64,000 nt of DNA from Microbacteriaceae bacterium VKM Ac-2855 (GTDB taxonomy: Bacteria; Actinomycetota; Actinomycetes; Actinomycetales; Microbacteriaceae): contig JABMLG010000003.1 of NCBI GenBank assembly GCA_013204985.1, forward strand, positions 558,001-622,000, written 5' to 3'. Below are positions 59,430-64,000 of this stretch, one piece after another. The notes beneath the pieces were generated by a model, which saw nothing but the letters and a program-made list of their open reading frames with translations, was not told where the DNA came from and ran no database searches. Position numbers and translations under genes: made by a program. How positions within the stretch are numbered: position 1 is the stretch's first letter; each line of letters starts with the position of its first letter.

Positions 59430-60575
59430 GTGTGCGAGCGCGATGCCCGATGGCCTCTTGACCGTCAATCCCTCCAGCGCGGATCTCGGCACAACCCGGT
59501 TCGCGTGCTCGAGCCCGCCTTCAGAACCGGGCTGGTTCGAACACGCGGGCGCCACCGGCGACCACCTTTCCGGCGATCGCGATGCGGATGCCCTGGCGCA
59601 TCAGGCAAGCATCGTCCCCGATCATCGATCCGCCTCGCGCGGATCTGGGCCCGGCCAGATTCGCTCAGGCGAGCCCCTCATCAGAACCCACCGGGCTCGA
59701 GCACGCGGGCGCCACCGGCGACCACCTTTCCGGCGATCGCGATGCGGATGCCCTGGCGCACCAGGCCAGCAGGGTCTCGATCGTCGATCCGCCTCGCGCG
59801 GATCTCGGCTCAACACGGTTCGCGTGCGCGACCCCCCTTCAGAACCCACCGGGCTCGAGTGCGCGGGGGCCACCGGCGACCACCTTTCCGGCGATCGCGA
59901 TGCGGATGCCCTGGCGCACCAGGCCAGCAGTGTCTCGATCATCGATCCGCCTCGCGCGGATCTTGGCCCGGCCCGGTTCGCTCAAGCGAGCCCTTTTTCA
60001 GAACCCACCGGGCTCGAGCACGCGGGCGCCACCGGCGACCACCTTTCCGGCGATCGCGATGCGGATGCCCTGGCGCACCGGGCCAGCATCGTCCCCGATC
60101 ATCGATCCGCCTCGCGCGGATCTCGGCCCGGCCCGGTTCGCGTGCTCGAGCCTTCAGAACCGGGCTGGTTCGAGCACGCGGGCGCCACCGGCGACCACCT
60201 TCCCGACGATCGCACTGCGGATGCCCTGGCGCACCAGGCCAGCAGTGTCTCGATCATGGATCCGCCTCGCGCGGATCTGGGCCCGGCCAGGTTCGCTCAG
60301 GCGAGCCGTTCATCAGAACCCACCGGGCTCGAGTGCGCGGGGGCCACCGGCGACCACCTTCTCGGAGATCGCGCTGCGGATGCCCTGGCGCACCAGGCCA
60401 GCAGTGTCTCGATCATCGATCCGCCTCGCGCGGATCTTGGCCCAACACGGTTCGTGTGCGCGACCCGCCTTCAGAACACGGCGGGCTCGAGCACGCGGGC
60501 GCCACCGGTGACCGCCTTCTCGGAGATCGCGATGCGGACGCCCTGGCGCACCGGGCCAGCGGCGTCCTCAGCCGT
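59430..60575. repeat. Tandem array of a ~158-bp unit, about seven to eight copies
   Basis: The marker GATCCGCCTCGCGCGGATCT recurs at 59627, 59786, 59944, 60104, 60259 (and 60418), giving periods of 155-160 bp; a degenerate first copy starts near 59430. Each unit joins a segment resembling the HNH gene 3' end to a segment resembling the neighbouring glycosyltransferase gene (about 60945-60970). The period is not a multiple of three in most copies, so frames drift and the long plus-strand frames here are not credible genes. The segment 59297-59430 holds nothing else recognisable. Confidence 0.9.
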
Positions 60576-60623
60576 CGAGCCGCCAGGTCCAGGGCTCGGG
60601 CCCATACCGCGCGGTGATCACGA

Positions 60624-60661
60624 CGGTCGAGCCTGTCAGCAGATGCCGACAGGCTCGACCG
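60624..60661 (-). terminator. Terminator of the glycosyltransferase gene
   Basis: CGGTCGAGCCTGTC and GACAGGCTCGACCG pair perfectly (14 bp) around 10 nt, directly after the minus-strand stop at 60671. Confidence 0.8.
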
Positions 60662-60670
60662 TTGGGCGGA

Positions 60671-61975
60671 TCAGCCGAGCTCACCAACCGGGTCGCGCCG
60701 CCACGCCGTCGACGGAACGGCCTCGAACATTTTGTCGAAGACGCGACGGCGATCGAACTGCAGCGCATACGCGCGGGCTCGGTCGGCCCACTCCATCCGC
60801 TGCTCCGGCGTGGTCTCGAGGACCGCGTGGTCGATCGCAGCGGCGATCGCCTCCGCATCCTCGATCGGGATGATCAGGGCGTGGCCGCCGACGGCCTCAC
60901 CGATACCTCCCGTGAGCGTGGTGATCACCGGGCCGCCACCGGCGAGCATCTTCTCGGCGAGCGCGATGCCGAAGGTCTCGACGAACTCCGGTAGGGGCTT
61001 GCTCGGCAGCACGAACGCCGAGCATCCGGCCATCAGATACGGCTTCTCCGCGTCGCCGACATCGTCGAGGAAGCGGATCCGCTCCGCGAGCGGCGACTCG
61101 GACGCGCGCACGCGCAGGGCGGGCAATTGCGGCCCGCGGCCCGCGATGACGAGAATCTGCTCCTGTGACGATCGGCTCCGCTCGAATCCGGCGATGAGGT
61201 CGTCCACTCCCTTCGCCTCAGTGATCCGCGAGAGGAAGAGCACGTAGCCGTCGCGCTCGAGCCCGCGTGCGGCGAGCACGTCCTCGATCACGGCTTCGTC
61301 GAGATCGAGGTAGCGGTCGGCGTCGATCGCCGGGTACGACACGGTGATGCGGTCGGCGCACTGCGCCGCGAATCCGGTGCCGAACAGCTCGTCGACCCGC
61401 CTCGCCTCCGAGATGATCAGGCGCCGGGTGTACTCCGAGACCGCGACGCAGTGGTCCTGCGAGAGGTAGCTCGAGAGGATGTGCGCCGCGGCGCCCAGCC
61501 TGCCCTCCTCGACGGCCGTGCGCACGACGTTGGTGACATCAGAGCCGACCGCCTCGGCGATCGTGGTGACGTTCACCGGTAGCCCCGTGCTCCACGCGGC
61601 CCGAACGGCGTCGGCGACCGCGAGGGTGTGCGGGCTGAGGTAGAGCGACAGGCACACGGTCGGCACGCCATCCGTGAAGAGTTCCACCAGTCGCCCGGTG
61701 ATCCCGGCGAGGTAGCGTCCGTCAGGCACTTTGTAGTCTCCGACGGGTGCGGGGCGTTCGACGATGATGCCGGGACCGTACGGCAGAACGCTGTCGAGCG
61801 GCTTGAGCGGCAGACCGGCCGCTTCGAGGCGTTCGATGGGCCAGGTGACGATCCGCACCTCGTCGAATCCGCGTTCGCGCGCCGTCTCGGCGAGGTTGCG
61901 GGCCTCGACGGAGTGGCCGCAGATCACGGGATCCGCACGAACGATGATCACCAGCCGGTTCTCGATGGGCTTCAT
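60671..61975 (-). CDS. GT4-type glycosyltransferase, 434 aa
   Basis: GT-B fold, retaining type. The N-terminal domain begins ENRLVIIVRADPVICGHSVEARNLAE. The C-terminal nucleotide-sugar domain shows GYVLFLSRITEAKGVDDLIAGF, LVIAGRGPQLPALRV, the LMAGCSAFVLPSKPLPEFVETFGIALAEKMLAGGGPVI block (E-x7-E type) and GHALIIPIEDAEAIAAAI. AAGGAG lies 7 nt before ATG 61975. It may act with the adjacent GH92 mannosidase in mannoside metabolism or a surface glycan; that link is inferred from position only. Confidence 0.88.
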   Translation of the reverse strand: MKPIENRLVIIVRADPVICGHSVEARNLAETARERGFDEVRIVTWPIERLEAAGLPLKPLDSVLPYGPGIIVERPAPVGDYKVPDGRYLAGITGRLVELFTDGVPTVCLSLYLSPHTLAVADAVRAAWSTGLPVNVTTIAEAVGSDVTNVVRTAVEEGRLGAAAHILSSYLSQDHCVAVSEYTRRLIISEARRVDELFGTGFAAQCADRITVSYPAIDADRYLDLDEAVIEDVLAARGLERDGYVLFLSRITEAKGVDDLIAGFERSRSSQEQILVIAGRGPQLPALRVRASESPLAERIRFLDDVGDAEKPYLMAGCSAFVLPSKPLPEFVETFGIALAEKMLAGGGPVITTLTGGIGEAVGGHALIIPIEDAEAIAAAIDHAVLETTPEQRMEWADRARAYALQFDRRRVFDKMFEAVPSTAWRRDPVGELG

Positions 61976-62001
61976 GGCACAACTCCTTCTCGACCTGAAT
62001 A

Positions 62002-62070
62002 GTTCTGACTGACGTGAATGGTTCTGACTGACATGACTGGTTCTGACTGACGTGTGGTTCTGATCGACCG
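62002..62070. repeat. 19-bp direct repeats in the glycosyltransferase promoter region
   Basis: GTTCTGACTGACGTGAATG at 62002 and 62021 is followed by shortened copies at 62040 and 62057. They lie 27-95 nt upstream of ATG 61975, where a promoter is expected, so they may be iterated regulator sites. Confidence 0.7.
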
Positions 62071-62091
62071 AACGGCGTCTGACGCGGCCCC

Positions 62092-62147
62092 GGGGATGCC
62101 AAGACGGGGATGCCAGGACGGGGATGCCAGGGCGGGGATGCCAGGAC
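62092..62147. repeat. Four 14-bp tandem repeats between GH92 and the glycosyltransferase
   Basis: GGGGATGCCAGGAC, with one or two changes, at 62092, 62106, 62120 and 62134. Sits just past the GH92 stop, adjoining the 19-bp array. Confidence 0.8.
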
Positions 62148-62182
62148 GGGGAGAGACCTGACGGGGTCGAACTGACGCGTGC

Positions 62183-64000
62183 TCAGGAGGGGGTGGACGG
62201 CGGCCGATCGGCGCCGCCCCATCGACTCGGCTCGGGGCCGAGTTCGACGAGCAGCTCACCGCCGTCGTGCAACTCGTCGCCGCGGATCCAGCTGCGTTCG
62301 AGCGAGACACCGTTGAGGGCGACCGCTTGCACATACTGCGGCGCGCCTCCGGCGACGGGCTCGACGAAATCGCGGGTTCTGATCGTGAAGTCCCCGCCCT
62401 GGACGGAGATCGTGGCCGCCGAGAACGAGGGTGCGCCGACGAGGAAGAGGTTCTGCCCCGCGACGGGGAAGAGACCGAGCGACGCCCAGACGTACCACGA
62501 GCTCAACCCGCCGGAGTCGTCGTTGCCCGGCAGCCCGCCGCGGCCGACGCCGAACTGCTGGTGCACGATGTTGTGCACGATCTCGGCCGTGCGGTCGGGG
62601 CGTCCGGCGTAGTAGTACGCCCACGGCGCCTCCATGTCGGGCTCGTTGTTCAAGCCTTCGAATCGTCCGAGGGCGTACCCGAGCTGCATCTCAGCGACCT
62701 CCGGCCGCAGTCCGGGCTGTACCACCGGATCAGCACCATAGCCGAAGAAGGCGTCGAGCTGAGCGACGAAGGCCTCGTCGCCACCGCTCATCGCGATCCG
62801 CCCAGCCATGTCGTGCACGAGCCGGAACGAGTAGTTGTACCGCGTGCCCTCGTAATAGGTCGAGTCCTTCAGCAGCCCCGTCTCGGTGTCGAAGGCGTTG
62901 CGCCACCGTTGCGCGAGGCCGGCGAACTGCTCGGCCAGCGCGCGGTCGCCCTGCCGGCGCGCCACCTTCTCGGTGCACCAGTAGCCGAAGGCGAGGTCGA
63001 GGGTGTGACTGATCGGATGCGCCTCGCCGCGCTGCAGGAACTCCTCGCCGTAGCTGCGTCGCAGGTCGTCCGACATGTGCACGAGTGCCGCGTCCCAGTC
63101 GATGCCGGGCAGCGCGAGCTGGCAGAGATCGGCGAGGAAGGTGTGAGCGAGAGCGCTGCCCTGCCTCGAGAACCGGTCGCTCCCGCGCGCCATCCGATAG
63201 CCGATCGGGAAGTTCCCCTCCTCCTCGCAGATGGTCAGCAGCGCGTTGGCGAGCTCGACAGCGCGCTCGGGCAGCAGCGTCGTCAGCAACGGCAATTGCG
63301 TGCGGTAGATGTCCCACATCGTGCTGATGTCGAAAGCGAAGGCTCCATCGCTCGGCCAGTACGGGCTCTCCGACGCCGCGAACGACGGCTTGATCAGCGC
63401 GTGGTAAAGGGCGGTGGAGAAGACGGTGCGGCGCTGCTCCGACGGAGTCTCGACCGTGATCGCTTTGAGCTGCTTGCGCCACACCTTCTGGGTGCGCTCG
63501 AGCCGCGGCGTGAATCGGGCGGGGCGCGGTCCGCAGTCGTCGAAGAGGTTCTGCTTGGCCTGCTCGACGCCGCGCAGCGAGAAGCCGATCCGCAGCTCGA
63601 TCGTCTCGCCGGGCTCGCTCGGCCCCGCCCACATCACGCCGAACGAGCGCAAGGTGGTGGGGCGGATGTGGTCGAAGTCGAGTCGGGTGCCGCCCGGCAT
63701 CAGTCGGCGGTCGTACCAGAGCATCTGACGCCACTGCGGGCTGTCGCACTCGATGTGGACCGCGAGGGGCGCGCCCTCGACGACGATCTCACCTCGGGCG
63801 ACGCCCGGGGAGACCGACTCGAGGTGCGCGCGCAGCGGCACCGTCGCGCCGTAGGGGATCCCCAGACCTCCGTGCGAGAAGTCGATCACGACGCGGGCGT
63901 TGCGATCCTTCGGGAAGGTGTACCGGTGCACCGCGCTCTTCGGGCCGACGGTGAGTTCGGCGGTCACGCCGGAGTCGAGCGTCGCCGAGTACCAGCCGGG
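62183..64000 (-). CDS. GH92 family alpha-mannosidase, 5' end outside window
   Basis: The frame is open from the window edge to the stop at 62183 (605 residues visible; the family is about 700-800, so the signal region and part of the N-terminal beta domain lie beyond the edge). Markers are VIDFSHGG, MWDIYRTQLPLLTTLLPERA, ISHTLDLAFGYW, NEPDMEAPWAYYYAGRPDRT, the catalytic-region GLPGNDDSGGLSSWYVWASLG and the C-terminal beta strand FSAATISVQGGDF. GH92 enzymes are Ca2+-dependent exo-mannosidases; linkage specificity cannot be read. Confidence 0.92.
   Translation of the reverse strand, partial: PGWYSATLDSGVTAELTVGPKSAVHRYTFPKDRNARVVIDFSHGGLGIPYGATVPLRAHLESVSPGVARGEIVVEGAPLAVHIECDSPQWRQMLWYDRRLMPGGTRLDFDHIRPTTLRSFGVMWAGPSEPGETIELRIGFSLRGVEQAKQNLFDDCGPRPARFTPRLERTQKVWRKQLKAITVETPSEQRRTVFSTALYHALIKPSFAASESPYWPSDGAFAFDISTMWDIYRTQLPLLTTLLPERAVELANALLTICEEEGNFPIGYRMARGSDRFSRQGSALAHTFLADLCQLALPGIDWDAALVHMSDDLRRSYGEEFLQRGEAHPISHTLDLAFGYWCTEKVARRQGDRALAEQFAGLAQRWRNAFDTETGLLKDSTYYEGTRYNYSFRLVHDMAGRIAMSGGDEAFVAQLDAFFGYGADPVVQPGLRPEVAEMQLGYALGRFEGLNNEPDMEAPWAYYYAGRPDRTAEIVHNIVHQQFGVGRGGLPGNDDSGGLSSWYVWASLGLFPVAGQNLFLVGAPSFSAATISVQGGDFTIRTRDFVEPVAGGAPQYVQAVALNGVSLERSWIRGDELHDGGELLVELGPEPSRWGGADRPPSTPS

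Noticed and set aside
59430-60575. CRISPR array
   Set aside because: Units are ~158 bp with no short-repeat/variable-spacer structure and no cas genes are present.
59428-60873. Long plus-strand frames across the tandem array that look like a repetitive protein
   Set aside because: All three frames are open because of the base composition. Most periods are not multiples of three, so the same peptide moves between frames, and no start signal fits.

Overview
The window is chromosomal DNA of a high-GC actinobacterium. Gene content and protein character point to Microbacteriaceae, most likely Microbacterium or a close relative. The signs are a DUF6350-purN-purH block, an SigK/RskA-type sigma and anti-sigma pair, a DUF222 HNH gene under an actinobacterial SOS box, a phosphate system with 11-bp PHO boxes, TANNNT -10 elements and many apparently leaderless genes. 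The genus is an inference from family knowledge; no database search was run.

Layout. 1-3.7 kb: minus-strand acyl-CoA ligase (cut by the window edge), a small membrane protein, a tandem universal stress protein and an MpaB/DUF2236 protein. 3.8-7.2 kb: sucCD and a luciferase-like oxidoreductase. 7.3-9.1 kb: an O6-alkylguanine DNA methyltransferase and a double-repeat TMEM175-type channel. 9.2-14.2 kb: DUF6350, purN, purH and a DDAH fused to membrane segments. 14.4-18.4 kb: a leader ORF and a heterodimeric ABC exporter. 18.5-23.7 kb: a PLP decarboxylase with a membrane partner, a NarL/LuxR two-component system, an ATL protein and a GNAT protein. 23.7-28.2 kb: icd behind a perfect 28-bp palindrome, then an LLM oxidoreductase, lipoprotein, nagA and DUF2568. 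28.2-34.5 kb: purU, an MFS transporter, a membrane-anchored ECF sigma factor and small membrane proteins. 34.6-37.1 kb: a ZTP riboswitch controlling glyA and folD. 37.1-39.4 kb: 5-oxoprolinase pxpABC. 39.5-45.7 kb: a YbaK-like deacylase, galTK with a divergent DeoR regulator, an aldose epimerase and DUF445. 45.9-48.2 kb: small genes, then a decayed accessory patch abutting the 3' end of tRNA-Lys. 48.5-51.2 kb: an unknown gene, a candidate structured RNA and a sigK/rskA operon. 51.4-57.7 kb: pstSCAB divergent from a cell-wall-anchored alkaline phosphatase. 57.9-64 kb: SOS-boxed DUF222-HNH gene, a ~158-bp tandem array of about 1.1 kb, a GT4 glycosyltransferase and a GH92 mannosidase (cut by the edge).

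Connections. One-carbon and purine metabolism recur: purN, purH, purU, glyA and folD, with the ZTP riboswitch linking purine status to the glycine/folate genes. Phosphate starvation would switch on uptake (pst) and scavenging (phoA) from one divergent intergenic region. Galactose genes form a locally regulated Leloir set. DNA repair appears as ogt, an ATL protein and the SOS-boxed HNH gene.

The least explained items are the 158-bp array whose unit resembles both flanking genes, the 80-nt structured RNA before sigK, the icd palindrome, the 102-bp inverted-repeat element beside purU, and several very short ORFs with clear promoters or ribosome binding sites.
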